Notes: generated by a model from the letters alone, not told the origin. A stretch of 64,000 bases of DNA from Rhizobium album (GCF_003122325.1 NZ_QFBC01000002.1:682001-746000), one strand, 5' to 3'. Shown: positions 16,455 through 27,077, counted from the stretch's first letter. A program made the numbers and translations.

Positions 16455-17242
16455 TGCGATCTGTTTTCTCTGTTGAGCCATTGCGACAGCACCAGCGCGC
16501 CGGCACTGACCGCCATGACGATGGTGGCCAGCGCATTGATCTCCGGCGTGATGCCGAAACGGATCATCGAATAGATCTGCATCGGCAGGGTGATGGAGGA
16601 GCGGCCGGCGCCGGCGGTGAAGAAGGCGATGATGAATTCGTCCACCGACAGCGTGAAGGCGAGCAGTGCACCGGCGACGATGGCCGGCAGCAGCACCGGA
16701 AAGGTGATGCGCCAGAAAGTCTGGAACGGTGAGGCCCCGAGATCCCGCGACGCCTCGACGATGGAGAAATCGAAGGTTTTCAGCCGCGCCCGCACCACCG
16801 AGCAGACGAAGGCGAGATCGAAGATCACATGGCTGAGGATGATGGTGTGCAGGCCCATGGTGGCGTTGAGCCGCGACAAGAAGGTGAGCAGCGCCACCGC
16901 TAGCACGATATCCGGGATCACCATCGGCGAGAACACCAAGGCTTCCAGCCCGTTCGAGCGGCGGGCACGCGTTTCCATGCCGAGCGCCAGCAGGGTGCCG
17001 AGCACGGTTGCGATCAGCGTCGCAAAGAGCGCGACGACCAGCGTGTTCCAGGCGGCATGCAGGATATCCTGGTTGCCCATCAGCGAGCGATACCAGCGCG
17101 TCGAGAAACCGGACCACGATGTCGGCAGGCCGCTGTCGTTGAAGGAAAGCAACACCAGCACGGCAATCGGCAGGTAGAGGAAACTGAATAGCGCAAGCAG
17201 GATCAACCGTCCGGGCCAGCGCGTCTTCACGTCACGCTCCAT
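16451..17242 (-). CDS. Polyamine-type ABC transporter permease (PotC-like)
   Basis: 263 residues starting MERDVKTRWPGRLILLALFS, with about six membrane segments and the EAA loop EASRDLGASPFQTFWRITFP. ATG 17242 overlaps the end of the preceding permease gene by 11 bases; another ATG at 17269 would add nine residues with more overlap. Pairs with the PotB-like permease to form the channel. Confidence 0.9.
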   Translation of the reverse strand: MERDVKTRWPGRLILLALFSFLYLPIAVLVLLSFNDSGLPTSWSGFSTRWYRSLMGNQDILHAAWNTLVVALFATLIATVLGTLLALGMETRARRSNGLEALVFSPMVIPDIVLAVALLTFLSRLNATMGLHTIILSHVIFDLAFVCSVVRARLKTFDFSIVEASRDLGASPFQTFWRITFPVLLPAIVAGALLAFTLSVDEFIIAFFTAGAGRSSITLPMQIYSMIRFGITPEINALATIVMAVSAGALVLSQWLNRENRSQ

Positions 17243-18107
17243 CGTTCGCCTCCCGCCGCTCGCCGGCAAAATGGGCGGTGAGACGCGCCTGCAACAGCAG
17301 AAGCACGATCATGATGACGATCAGCGCCATGCCGAGGGCGGCGCCGAACGGCCAGTCGTTCGCCGTCAGGAACTGGTCGTAGACGACATTGCCGATCATC
17401 TGGAACCGGCCGCCGCCGAGCACCGCCGGCGTGACGAAATTGCCGATCGACAGCACGAAGATGAAGACGCCGCCGGCGGCGATGCCGGGCATGGTGAGCC
17501 TGAGCGTCACCCGCCAGAAGGTGGTGAGCGCATTGGCACCGAGATCGCGCGAAGCCTCCAGAAGCTCCGGATTGAGCCGCGACAGGCTGGAATAGATCGC
17601 CAGGATGACGAAGGGCAGGTAATTGTAGACGAGGCCGGTGATGACGGCGCCTTCGCTGTAGAGCAGGCTCAGCGGCTCGCCGGTATATCCCAGCGATTTC
17701 AAAAGGTTGTTGACCAGGCCCTCGCGATTGAGCAGCACGATCCAGGCATAGGTGCGGATGAGGTAGTTGCTCCAGAACGGCAGGACCGCGAAGAACAAAA
17801 GCACCGGCTGCCATTTCTTCGGCGCCAGGCAGATGGCGTAGGCGGCAGGATAGGCGATCAGGATGGCAAGCAGCGTCGCCAGGCCGGCGATGCGCGCCGA
17901 CGTCAAGAAGATCTTCGCATACAACGGATCGAAGACACGGGCGAGATTCTCGAAGGTGAAGATGTAATCGACGCCGCCATAGATGCCGCGGGTGAGAAAG
18001 GCATAAAACAGCACCATCAGGCAGGGTATCAGCATGAATACCACAAGCCATGCCACCGCCGGCAACACCAGCAGATTGGGATGGGAAGCCCGATGGGTCA
18101 AAGACAC
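17232..18107 (-). CDS. Polyamine-type ABC transporter permease (PotB-like)
   Basis: 291 residues, first permease of the importer, beginning with a short cytoplasmic segment and the hydrophobic stretch LLVLPAVAWLVVFMLIPCLM. The EAA loop EASRDLGANALTTFWRVTLR is near residue 190. It is separated from the substrate-binding protein gene by 114 bp that contain a terminator-like hairpin, and overlaps the next permease gene. Confidence 0.9.
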   Translation of the reverse strand: MSLTHRASHPNLLVLPAVAWLVVFMLIPCLMVLFYAFLTRGIYGGVDYIFTFENLARVFDPLYAKIFLTSARIAGLATLLAILIAYPAAYAICLAPKKWQPVLLFFAVLPFWSNYLIRTYAWIVLLNREGLVNNLLKSLGYTGEPLSLLYSEGAVITGLVYNYLPFVILAIYSSLSRLNPELLEASRDLGANALTTFWRVTLRLTMPGIAAGGVFIFVLSIGNFVTPAVLGGGRFQMIGNVVYDQFLTANDWPFGAALGMALIVIMIVLLLLQARLTAHFAGERREANDGA

Positions 18108-18156
18108 GTCTCCGCATGACGATACCGGCTTCGGCCGGACCGGATGGACAATTCAC

Positions 18157-18207
18157 GAAAAAACAAAAGGAGAAAGAGGTGAGAGCGCCATGGCCTGCGC
18201 CCTCACC
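18157..18207 (-). terminator. Terminator-like hairpin between binding-protein and permease genes
   Basis: Read on the minus strand, an 11-bp stem (18207-18197 pairing with 18188-18178, one G-U pair) is followed by a U-rich stretch (18177-18157, interrupted by a few C). Its position directly after the binding-protein gene would lower transcription into the permease, ATPase and catabolic genes. A similar arrangement exists in the smo operon of this window. Confidence 0.6.
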
Positions 18208-18221
18208 CGAACGTCATCGGC

Positions 18222-19304
18222 TCAGTTGGCGGCCTTGATCTCGCTGACGGCGCGGGAATAGTCGCGCTGTGCCGCACCGAGGTCACGCAGCAATTCGTAT
18301 TTCGCCAGTTCCGCCGCACTCATCGCCATGTTGGGATATTGCTGCGACAGAGCCGGGTCGAGGCTTTCCATCGCCGCCTTGTTCGGCACCTTGTAGAGGA
18401 TGTTCTGCGCCGCCCAGGCATGGTTCTTGGCGTCGAGGATGAAGTTGATGAACTTCATCGCCGCATCCTTCTTCTCCGAGCTCTTCAAGACGACGATGGT
18501 ATCGACCCACAGATCGGAGCCTTCCTTCGGCACGACAAACTTGATGTCCTTGTTTTCGGTGATCCCGTAGTTGCACCAGCCGTCCCAGGCATGCACCAGC
18601 GATGCCTCGCCGGAGACCAGCTTGGAATAGAAGGTGGTGTCGTCGTAAGCGAGCAAGGTCTTCTTGGCCTCGATCAGCAGGGCCTTGGCCTCGTCGATCT
18701 TGGCCGGATCGGTCTCGTTGACCGAATAACCCTTGGCGAGCAGGCCGGCGGCCATCAGCCAGCGGTCGGTGGCGAGCATCGTCACCTTGCCCTTGAGGTC
18801 GTCGGAAGGCTGCAAGAGGTTCAGCCAGCTGTCCGGCGTGGTTTTGACGACGTCAGAACGGTAGCAGAGGCCGGTGGTCCCCCAGGTGTAGGGCACGGAA
18901 TAGGCATTGCCCGGATCGTAGGCGAGCGCCGCCGCTTCCGGATAGAGGTTGGCGAGATTGGGAACCGCCGCCTTGTCCAGCGGCTCGACGAGGCCCTGAT
19001 AGTTGAGGATTTCGGCGAAAGGCGAGGAGACGAAGACGATATCGAAACCCTTGCCCTGGCTTGCCATCAGCTTGCCCATGATTTCTTCGTTGGTGGCGTG
19101 GTTCACCACCTCGATCTCCAGGCCGGTGGCGGCCTTGAAACTTTCGGCGATATCGGGCGCCATGTAGCCGGCCCAATTCGAAATCACCAGATCGGCGGAA
19201 AATGCCGTGCCGGCCTGCAGCACAACGGCGCCTATGGCGACGGATGCCCATTTGGCTGCCTTGCGCCACGCGCCGGCATGCGTAGATACGATTGCTGATG
19301 TCAC
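18222..19304 (-). CDS. Polyamine-type ABC transporter substrate-binding protein (PotD/PotF-like)
   Basis: 360 residues with a Sec signal peptide (KAAKWASVAIGAVVLQAG then a probable cut after FSA, near residue 37). The mature start LVISNWAGYMAPDIAESF matches PotD/PotF-type proteins of SBP_bac_8/SBP_bac_6. It captures a cationic or amine-like ligand in the periplasm for the PotBCA-like importer. First gene of the nine-gene minus-strand operon, divergent from the GntR regulator gene. The ligand is not deducible, since this family also binds opines, phosphonates and betaines. Confidence 0.9.
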   Translation of the reverse strand: MTSAIVSTHAGAWRKAAKWASVAIGAVVLQAGTAFSADLVISNWAGYMAPDIAESFKAATGLEIEVVNHATNEEIMGKLMASQGKGFDIVFVSSPFAEILNYQGLVEPLDKAAVPNLANLYPEAAALAYDPGNAYSVPYTWGTTGLCYRSDVVKTTPDSWLNLLQPSDDLKGKVTMLATDRWLMAAGLLAKGYSVNETDPAKIDEAKALLIEAKKTLLAYDDTTFYSKLVSGEASLVHAWDGWCNYGITENKDIKFVVPKEGSDLWVDTIVVLKSSEKKDAAMKFINFILDAKNHAWAAQNILYKVPNKAAMESLDPALSQQYPNMAMSAAELAKYELLRDLGAAQRDYSRAVSEIKAAN

Positions 19305-19383
19305 CGAGTAACTCCCGCTGCTGATTGATCAGACGACTGTTCCCATTCGCGGCGCCGGTTCCTCCGGTCTGTGTTCGCGAATT

Positions 19384-19419
19384 TTGACGATAGTATTATT
19401 TATAAAAAAAATACGTCAA
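19384..19419. promoter_or_regulatory. Dyad and candidate promoter between the divergent importer operon and gntR
   Basis: TTGACG (19384-19389) and CGTCAA (19414-19419) form an inverted repeat flanking an AT-rich core. On the minus strand TTGACG (19419-19414) followed after 18 bases by TACTAT (19395-19390) makes a plausible -35/-10 pair for the importer operon. A repressor such as the adjacent GntR protein would occlude it. The site is inferred, not shown. Confidence 0.45.
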
Positions 19420-19514
19420 TACCGATTCTGCAGGCAGAAGAATTTTTCTGCTAGCCGCTTGCGGAGCCTTGCGGCACAAGGCAGCATGGACTTTCGAGAG
19501 CAGGCAGGCACATC

Positions 19515-20444
19515 ATGGAAGCAGAGACCAAGAAGGTACGACATCGCCATATCGAACTGGCCCAGAAGATCCTGGACATCGCCATCGAGCGCGGCATGGC
19601 GCGTGGCGACCGCCTGCCTGAACAGGCGCTGGCCTCGCGCTGCAACGTATCCCGCACCCCGATCCGCAAGGCGCTTCAAGTGCTTGGCGAGCGCTCCGTC
19701 GTCACCGCCGACAGCGAGGGCGGTTATGTCTTGGCCATCGACCCCGCCTCCTTTCCCGGGCTGGAAGACGAAGCCACCTCCAACGAGGAGGCGGAACTCT
19801 ACAATGCCATCCTGCGCGACCTCTCCGCCGGCCGCCTGCCGGAATCGCAGACCATCGCCGCCCTGCAGCGGCGCTACAATGCACCGCGCAGCACGGTACA
19901 AAATGCGCTGATAAAACTTTCCGAGGAAAATCTCGTCGAACGGGCGCCGGGCCAGCAGTGGCTGATGAAGCAATTTGCGATCAGTAGTGATGCATTGGCC
20001 AAGAGCCTCGAATTCCGCCTCGCCTGCGAACCCTTGGCGCTGACGATGCCGGGTTTTCGCAAGGATCTCGCCGCCCTTGCCTCGCTCCGGCAATCGATGG
20101 AGATCCTGCGCGGCATGGGCGAGGCAGCGTTCGACCAGAAACTTTTCGAGCGCACCGATTTCGATTTCCACATGCTGGTGGCGAAAAGCTGCGGCAATCC
20201 CTTCATGTCGGAAACGCTGCTCAACCATCACCGCCGCCGGCGCAACAGCCAGTTGGCCGTGCATGTCAACGTCTTCCGGTTGGCGCAGTCCAACATCGAG
20301 CATATCCAGATCCTCGAACAGATCGAACGCGGGCAGATGGACCTTGCGGGCGACCTGATGCGCGTGCATATCCAGCTTTCCCATTCGCAGCGCCCGCGGC
20401 TTGCCGGCCGTGGTGTCCCGTCGCTCTTCAAGGTGGCGGGCTAG
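19515..20444 (+). CDS. GntR-family transcriptional regulator with two winged-helix domains and an FCD-like domain
   Basis: 309 residues. The first winged helix covers about 11-75 with ALASRCNVSRTPIRKALQVL as recognition helix region. A second GntR-like winged helix appears at about 93-152 (LYNAILRDLSAGRLPES, then RRYNAPRSTVQNALIKLSEE). Residues about 160-295 are an all-helical FCD-like ligand domain with FDFHMLVAKSCGNPF. It is transcribed away from the importer operon and is followed 18 bp later by a glycosyltransferase gene. Most GntR/FadR proteins have a single winged helix. Likely a ligand-responsive repressor of both divergent operons. Confidence 0.85.
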   Translation: MEAETKKVRHRHIELAQKILDIAIERGMARGDRLPEQALASRCNVSRTPIRKALQVLGERSVVTADSEGGYVLAIDPASFPGLEDEATSNEEAELYNAILRDLSAGRLPESQTIAALQRRYNAPRSTVQNALIKLSEENLVERAPGQQWLMKQFAISSDALAKSLEFRLACEPLALTMPGFRKDLAALASLRQSMEILRGMGEAAFDQKLFERTDFDFHMLVAKSCGNPFMSETLLNHHRRRRNSQLAVHVNVFRLAQSNIEHIQILEQIERGQMDLAGDLMRVHIQLSHSQRPRLAGRGVPSLFKVAG

Positions 20445-20462
20445 GATTTTGTCGGTTTATTG

Positions 20463-21725
20463 ATGTCCAAGACCATCGCCCTGTTTCCGGAAGCAAGTTA
20501 TGGCGCGGCGCTGAATTGCGTCGGCATCGCCCAGGAATTGCGGCGCCTGGGCGCCCGCCCTGTCTTCATCTGTCACCCCGGCTTCCAGGGCATTTTCAGC
20601 GAATACGGCTTTGCCGAATATCACCTCGCAACCGGCACCAGGGCGAAATCGACCGACTGGACGGATTTCATCAACCGCCACCAGGATGCCTTTCGCCAGA
20701 GCCCGCTGGAGCAGGTCGAAAGCTACGTCGGCCCGACCTGGGAAGCCATCGTCGATACGGCCATCGAGGTGGAGGAGCCGCTGCGGCAATTGCTGGGACA
20801 GTTGAAACCCTCGGCCATCGTGCTCGACAACGTCGTGATGTTCCCGGCGATCGCCAATGTCGGCGTGCCGTGGGTCAGGATCATCTCCTGCGCCGAAACG
20901 GAGCTGCCGGATGCGAAAGTTCCACCTTACCTTTCCGGCTGTTCCGCGACACCTGGACCGGACTGGCAGCGCTTTTCCGAACGCTACGCGAAGGCAACGG
21001 CGCCGGCACACAAGCGCATGAACAACTTCCTTGCCGAAGGCGGCCACAAGCCCTTGCCGGTCAACGAGTTTTTGGAAGAATCGCCCTATCTCAACCTGCT
21101 GCTGTCACCGGAGATTGTCCGCTTCGACCGCGCCGAACCGCTCGATCCGCAACGCTTCGTCTATCTCGACGGCTGCGTGCGCCACGAGGCGCCTTATACG
21201 ATGCCGGCCTTTGCGGCGCGACAGGACAAGCCGGTGATCTATGTCAGCTTCGGCAGCCTGGGCGCCATGGACGTGGCGATGATCAAGCGGATGATCGCCA
21301 CCTTTTCCGACCTGCCCTATCGGTTCCTCGTCAATGTCGGGCCGTGGCGGGACGACTACGGCCTCGTACCGGACAACGTCTATCTGGACGACTGGTTTCC
21401 GCAGCCCTCCGTGGTCGAAAGTTCCAGCCTGTTCATCCACCATGGCGGCAACAACAGTTTTTGCGAGGCGCTGTATTTCGGCGTCCCGTCGATCGTCATG
21501 CCCTATTGCTGGGATGGCCACGACAATGCCCGCCGCGCCGAAGAAACCGGCGTCGGGAAGAGCCTGGACCGCTATCGCTGGACCGGAGACGAGTTGAAAG
21601 CGTCCATCAAGACGCTTTTGGACGACGAGAATATGAAAAAGCGCCTGAAGGAGAATTCGGTGCGCATGAAAGCCGCAGCCGGCGTTACGCGGGCGGCAAC
21701 AGAGATCTTGAAGATCCTGAAATAG
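20463..21725 (+). CDS. GT1-family glycosyltransferase, UGT/YjiC-like (copy B)
   Basis: 420 residues from ATG 20463 (a TTG precedes it directly). It begins MSKTIALFPEASYGAALNCVG and has the donor-site blocks DDWFPQPSVVESSSLFIHHG, NNSFCEALYFGVPSIVMPYC and WDGHDNARRAEETG. It aligns end to end with copy A at 14080-15372; many blocks are identical (FPAI, PWVRIISC, YVSFGSLGA). Both copies lack signal peptides and are cytoplasmic. The ribosome site is weak, and the gene probably depends on readthrough from the regulator gene 18 bp upstream. It is followed 13 bp later by an aldehyde dehydrogenase. Confidence 0.85.
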   Translation: MSKTIALFPEASYGAALNCVGIAQELRRLGARPVFICHPGFQGIFSEYGFAEYHLATGTRAKSTDWTDFINRHQDAFRQSPLEQVESYVGPTWEAIVDTAIEVEEPLRQLLGQLKPSAIVLDNVVMFPAIANVGVPWVRIISCAETELPDAKVPPYLSGCSATPGPDWQRFSERYAKATAPAHKRMNNFLAEGGHKPLPVNEFLEESPYLNLLLSPEIVRFDRAEPLDPQRFVYLDGCVRHEAPYTMPAFAARQDKPVIYVSFGSLGAMDVAMIKRMIATFSDLPYRFLVNVGPWRDDYGLVPDNVYLDDWFPQPSVVESSSLFIHHGGNNSFCEALYFGVPSIVMPYCWDGHDNARRAEETGVGKSLDRYRWTGDELKASIKTLLDDENMKKRLKENSVRMKAAAGVTRAATEILKILK

Positions 21726-21738
21726 ACGGGGAGCAAAG

Positions 21739-23214
<1,476 letters not shown>

Positions 23215-23222
23215 GGGCGGCG

Positions 23223-24806
23223 CTACTCCATCGCCTCCAGCTCGGCGCGGTGCCGCAGCATGGCGAGGAAGCGGCGATAGTCGCGGTCATAAAACGCCTG
23301 CCGCGCCGGGTCCGGCAGGCGTTCGGTGCCGGCAGCTTTCATGCTTTGCGCTGCGACAACAAGATCGGCATGCAGGCCGCCGGCGGCAGCAGCCCCCATG
23401 GCCGTGCCGAGCAGCACAGCCTCGTTCATCTCGGGTATGACGACACGGCAGCCTGTGACATCGGGATAAAGCTCGGTCATCAACGGGTTTCTCGCCTGCC
23501 CACCGGTCACATGCAGCGTTTCGGGTTCGTATCCGTAATGCTTCATCGTTTCGAGGATGTGGCGGATGCCGAGCGTGATCGAAACGCAGGCACGCCAATA
23601 GAGGCGGCAAAGCCCGTCGAAGGAGGCATCGAGCGTCAAGCCGCTGATGACGCCGACGGCATGCGGATCGGCGGATGGCGAACGGTTGCCGTGGAAATCC
23701 GGCAGGATGTGGATGCGCCCGCCGAATGCCGCGCCCTCGACCTGCCGCAGTTCCTGCACGCGGGCGATAATGCGCTGGTGCACGGCCGTCGTCGGCTCGC
23801 CGCCCGCGGCATGCATGCGGACGATATGATCCAGCAGGGCGCCGGCTGCCGACTGTCCGCCTTCGACAAGCCATCGCTCCGGCAGCACCGCCTCGAAATA
23901 CGGTCCCCAGAGGCCGCGGGTCGGCCTGCGCGTCGCCGACAGGCTGACGAGGCAGCTCGACGTGCCGGCGATCAACCCGAGCTGGCGATCCAGCACGTCG
24001 GGGTCGCCCGCGAAAGCGCCGAGCACACCAAGAGCGCCGGCATAAGCATCCACCATGCCGGCGGATACGCGGCAATCCGTGTCGAGCCCCAATGCGTCTG
24101 CCGCCTCGGCCGTCAGATGGCCGGCGCTTTGGCCGACCGGCAATGTTTCCCGCGGCAGGCTGCCGCGCTCGCAAAGATCTTCGAGCCCGATCAGGGCGAG
24201 GAAATCCTCCTGCCAGCCGGAAACCTCATGCGCCAGGTAGTTCCACTTGGACGTCAGCGTGCAGCGCGACCGCAGCAGGCTGCCGGTCGCCTTCCAGACG
24301 AGGAAATCGGAGAGGTCGAAGACATAATGGGCCGCTTCCCAGCTTGCCGGCAGGTTGGCCTTCAGCCACATCAGCTTCGGCATCTGCATTTCCGGCGACA
24401 TGAACTGGCCGGAATATTCCATCACCCGGTGCGCCGTCGCCGTGCAATAATCCGCCTCCTTCACCGCCCGGTGGTCGAGCCAGACGATGGTGTCGAAACG
24501 GCTCTCGCCGCCGGTGGAAACGGTGACCGGATGCCCGTCGCGATCGCGCACCACCAGCGAGCAGGTGGCATCGAAACCCATCGCGGCGATGCGCTCCGCG
24601 ACCATGCCCGCGGCCTGCATGGCGGCGCGAACCGCCGTGCAAACGGCGGACCAAATGTCGTCGGATGCGTGTTCGGCGTGGTTTTCCTGCGGCCTGTTCA
24701 TCAGGATCGGATGTTCGGCCTTGGCAAGCAACGTACCCCTGGCATCGAAAACACCGGCCCGCGCACTGCCGGTGCCGACGTCCACCGCAACCACGTGATC
24801 ACGCAT
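23223..24806 (-). CDS. FGGY-family carbohydrate (pentulose) kinase
   Basis: 527 residues. N-terminal ATPase fold VAVDVGTGSARAGVFDARG with sugar-binding WLDHRAVKEAD, and the C-terminal domain with GTSSCLVSLSAT and VTGGQARNPLMTELYPDV. It resembles the FGGY pentulose/ribulokinase branch. In a polyol operon it would phosphorylate the ketose made by the dehydrogenase MtlK (for example D-ribulose or D-xylulose). Last gene of the smo operon, 18 bp after the HAD gene. The exact sugar is not certain. Confidence 0.87.
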   Translation of the reverse strand: MRDHVVAVDVGTGSARAGVFDARGTLLAKAEHPILMNRPQENHAEHASDDIWSAVCTAVRAAMQAAGMVAERIAAMGFDATCSLVVRDRDGHPVTVSTGGESRFDTIVWLDHRAVKEADYCTATAHRVMEYSGQFMSPEMQMPKLMWLKANLPASWEAAHYVFDLSDFLVWKATGSLLRSRCTLTSKWNYLAHEVSGWQEDFLALIGLEDLCERGSLPRETLPVGQSAGHLTAEAADALGLDTDCRVSAGMVDAYAGALGVLGAFAGDPDVLDRQLGLIAGTSSCLVSLSATRRPTRGLWGPYFEAVLPERWLVEGGQSAAGALLDHIVRMHAAGGEPTTAVHQRIIARVQELRQVEGAAFGGRIHILPDFHGNRSPSADPHAVGVISGLTLDASFDGLCRLYWRACVSITLGIRHILETMKHYGYEPETLHVTGGQARNPLMTELYPDVTGCRVVIPEMNEAVLLGTAMGAAAAGGLHADLVVAAQSMKAAGTERLPDPARQAFYDRDYRRFLAMLRHRAELEAME

Positions 24807-24824
24807 CAGGATGAATTCCCGTCC

Positions 24825-25502
24825 CTACATCTGGTATTTTTGAACAAGGTGTAACAAATCCGGCATCGCGTCAAACACGATCTCCGGCTGCAGCGCCTCG
24901 ATCCGGTTGCGGTAGGAAAGTTGCGATGCATGCGTGCCGCCGGCGAAGACAAAAACGGTCATGCCCGCCGCCCGCGCCGCTTCTACGCCGGCAGGACTGT
25001 CCTCAATGACGATGCAGTCTTCCGGCGCCGTCTCCATGTGCCGGGCGGCATGCAGGAAAAGATCGGGCGCCGGCTTGCCGCGCGCCACCATCTGCGCCGA
25101 AAAGATGTCGGGGTCGAGCCGGTCGATCAGGCCGGTGACGGTGAGCGACAGGCGGATGCGCTCCATCTGGCTGGAGGAGGCGACGCAACGCCGGAGCGGC
25201 AAGGCATCCAGGGTCTCGGCGATCCCCGGGATCGGCTTCAACTCGTGCCGGAAACGGTCGTGGAGATTGTGGCGGATCCGGTCGAGAAACGCCTGGCCGA
25301 CGGCCAGCCCGCACTCGTCCTTGAGATAATCGGTCACCGCCGCCAGGCTGCGGCCAAGAAACCGGTCATAGGCGCCGGCCTCGTCGATATCGGCGCCGAT
25401 CTCGCGCATGGCTTCGACCAGCACGCTGATGGACACGGGCTCGCTATCGACGAGCACGCCGTCGCAATCGAAGATGACCAGTTTTTTGCCTGATGCCGCC
25501 AT
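24825..25502 (-). CDS. HAD-superfamily sugar-phosphate phosphatase (subfamily IA)
   Basis: 225 residues. HAD motif I is VIFDCDGVLVDSEP (D14 nucleophile, D16 acid/base), motif II is in VASSSQMERIRLSL, the conserved Lys in GKPAPDLFLHAARHM and motif IV VIEDSPAGVEAARAAGM. Similar to phosphoglycolate/beta-phosphoglucomutase-like phosphatases. Such genes follow mtlK in related polyol operons and may remove phosphate from dead-end or regulatory sugar phosphates. 21 bp after mtlK. Confidence 0.86.
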   Translation of the reverse strand: MAASGKKLVIFDCDGVLVDSEPVSISVLVEAMREIGADIDEAGAYDRFLGRSLAAVTDYLKDECGLAVGQAFLDRIRHNLHDRFRHELKPIPGIAETLDALPLRRCVASSSQMERIRLSLTVTGLIDRLDPDIFSAQMVARGKPAPDLFLHAARHMETAPEDCIVIEDSPAGVEAARAAGMTVFVFAGGTHASQLSYRNRIEALQPEIVFDAMPDLLHLVQKYQM

Positions 25503-25523
25503 GGCGCCGATCGAACCTCCCGC

Positions 25524-27005
25524 TCATGAAGCCAGTTGTCCGTCGAGGTAAAGCTGAAGCGTCTTGCGCGTGCCTTGCTGCCACAACGTTTTCAGCGCGT
25601 GGGCAAACCGTTTGCGGAAAAGATCCGATTTGGCGACGTCGCCGAAGATGTCGCCAAGCGCCAGGAATTCGTCCGGATCGTCCTTCGCCTTGACGGCTGC
25701 GGCATGCAGCCGCTCGGCGCTGGCATCGTTGAAGACGATTTCCTTGCCGCTGTCGGAGGTGCCTTGGAAATAACGGCACCAGAGCGCCGAAACCAGCGAC
25801 AGGCCGATAATATCCTCGCCCCGCGCCAGGCGGTCGGCGGTCGACGGCAGGATGAATTTCGGCTGGCGGTTGGACCCGTCCTGCGCCAGGCGCGGAATGG
25901 TGTCGCCGATCTTTGGATTGAGGAAACGGCGCTCGATCAGCTGGAAATAGGCATCGAGATCGGTGTCCGGCACCGGCGGGATGACGGGAATGATTTCGTC
26001 GCGTTCCAGGTTGGCGAGGAAGGCGCGGATCAGCGGTTCTTCCATCGCCTCGTGGACGAAGTGGATGTCCATCAGCGCCGCCGGATAGGCGATCGCCGCA
26101 TGGCCGCCGTTGAGGATGCGGATCTTCATATGTTCGTAGGGCGTCACGTCGGGCACGAACTGCACGCCGACCTTTTCCAGCCGCGGCCGGCCGGTCGGGA
26201 AATTGTCCTCCAGCACCCATTGCTTGAATTCTTCGCAGAAGACCGGCCAGTTGTCCTCGATGCCGAACTCGTTCTGCAGGAAATCGATCTCGCGCTGGCC
26301 GGTCGCCGGCGTAATGCGGTCGACCATGCCGTTCGGGAAGGCGACGTTTTCGGCGATCCAGTCGGCAAAGGCGGGATCGGAAAGCCGGGCGGTGCCGATC
26401 ACTGCCGCCGCGGTGACCTTGCCGTTGTGGGGGATGTTGTCACAGGACATGACGGTGAACGGCGCGATCCCGGCCGCCCGGCGCGCCTTGAGGCCGGCGA
26501 CGACGAGACCGAACACGGTTTTCGGCGCCGACGGGTTGTTGCCGTCGGAAACGATGGAGGGATGGCCCGGATTGAACTTGCCGGACGCATCGATGAAGTA
26601 GCCGCCCTCGGTGATGGTCATCGAGACGATGCGGATTTGCGGATCGGCAAGCCTGGCGATGATCGTCCTGGCGTCGCCCGTCGGCAGGATGTCGACCATG
26701 GGGCTGGTGATGCGCGCTGCCGTCTTGTTGTTGTCCTGTTCGACGACGGTCGTCAGAAAATCCTGCGCCGCGAGCTTGTCGCGCATCACCGCGTCGGAGG
26801 GCAGCACGCCCGCGCCGACGATCGCCCAGTCGTGATCATCTCCAGCATTGAAGAGATCATCGAGATACACGGCCTGATGCGCGCGGTGGAAGTTGCCGAT
26901 GCCGAAATGCACGATGCCGGCGGAGAGCGAGGCCCGGCCATAGGCCGGCACGGCGGCGGTGGCGGAAGCGTCTTCGAGCGTTGCGAGCGAAAGTTTGCAG
27001 GTCAT
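25524..27005 (-). CDS. mtlK: Mannitol 2-dehydrogenase-family polyol dehydrogenase
   Basis: 493 residues, the usual length for long-chain mannitol/arabinitol dehydrogenases. The nucleotide-binding segment VHFGIGNFHRAHQAVYLDD is near 32-50, and the catalytic KxxxxNxxH motif is seen in MKIRILNGGHAAIAYPA; FPNGMVDRITPAT is typical as well. It oxidises mannitol to fructose, D-arabinitol to D-xylulose and often sorbitol, with NAD. Position after smoK and operon content support the mtlK name. Between smoK and mtlK are 219 bp without smoS. Confidence 0.9.
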   Translation of the reverse strand: MTCKLSLATLEDASATAAVPAYGRASLSAGIVHFGIGNFHRAHQAVYLDDLFNAGDDHDWAIVGAGVLPSDAVMRDKLAAQDFLTTVVEQDNNKTAARITSPMVDILPTGDARTIIARLADPQIRIVSMTITEGGYFIDASGKFNPGHPSIVSDGNNPSAPKTVFGLVVAGLKARRAAGIAPFTVMSCDNIPHNGKVTAAAVIGTARLSDPAFADWIAENVAFPNGMVDRITPATGQREIDFLQNEFGIEDNWPVFCEEFKQWVLEDNFPTGRPRLEKVGVQFVPDVTPYEHMKIRILNGGHAAIAYPAALMDIHFVHEAMEEPLIRAFLANLERDEIIPVIPPVPDTDLDAYFQLIERRFLNPKIGDTIPRLAQDGSNRQPKFILPSTADRLARGEDIIGLSLVSALWCRYFQGTSDSGKEIVFNDASAERLHAAAVKAKDDPDEFLALGDIFGDVAKSDLFRKRFAHALKTLWQQGTRKTLQLYLDGQLAS

Positions 27006-27077
27006 GTCACGGTCCTCATCAGGAGTCGTCTGGTCGTAAGGTAGAGAAGGCGGCGAGACGCTGCCTTCAGTCGTATC

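Noticed and set aside
15402-17117. 571-residue reading of the PotA-like protein
   Set aside because: Upstream codons overlap the permease gene; the ATGA junction at 16451-16454 marks the real start.
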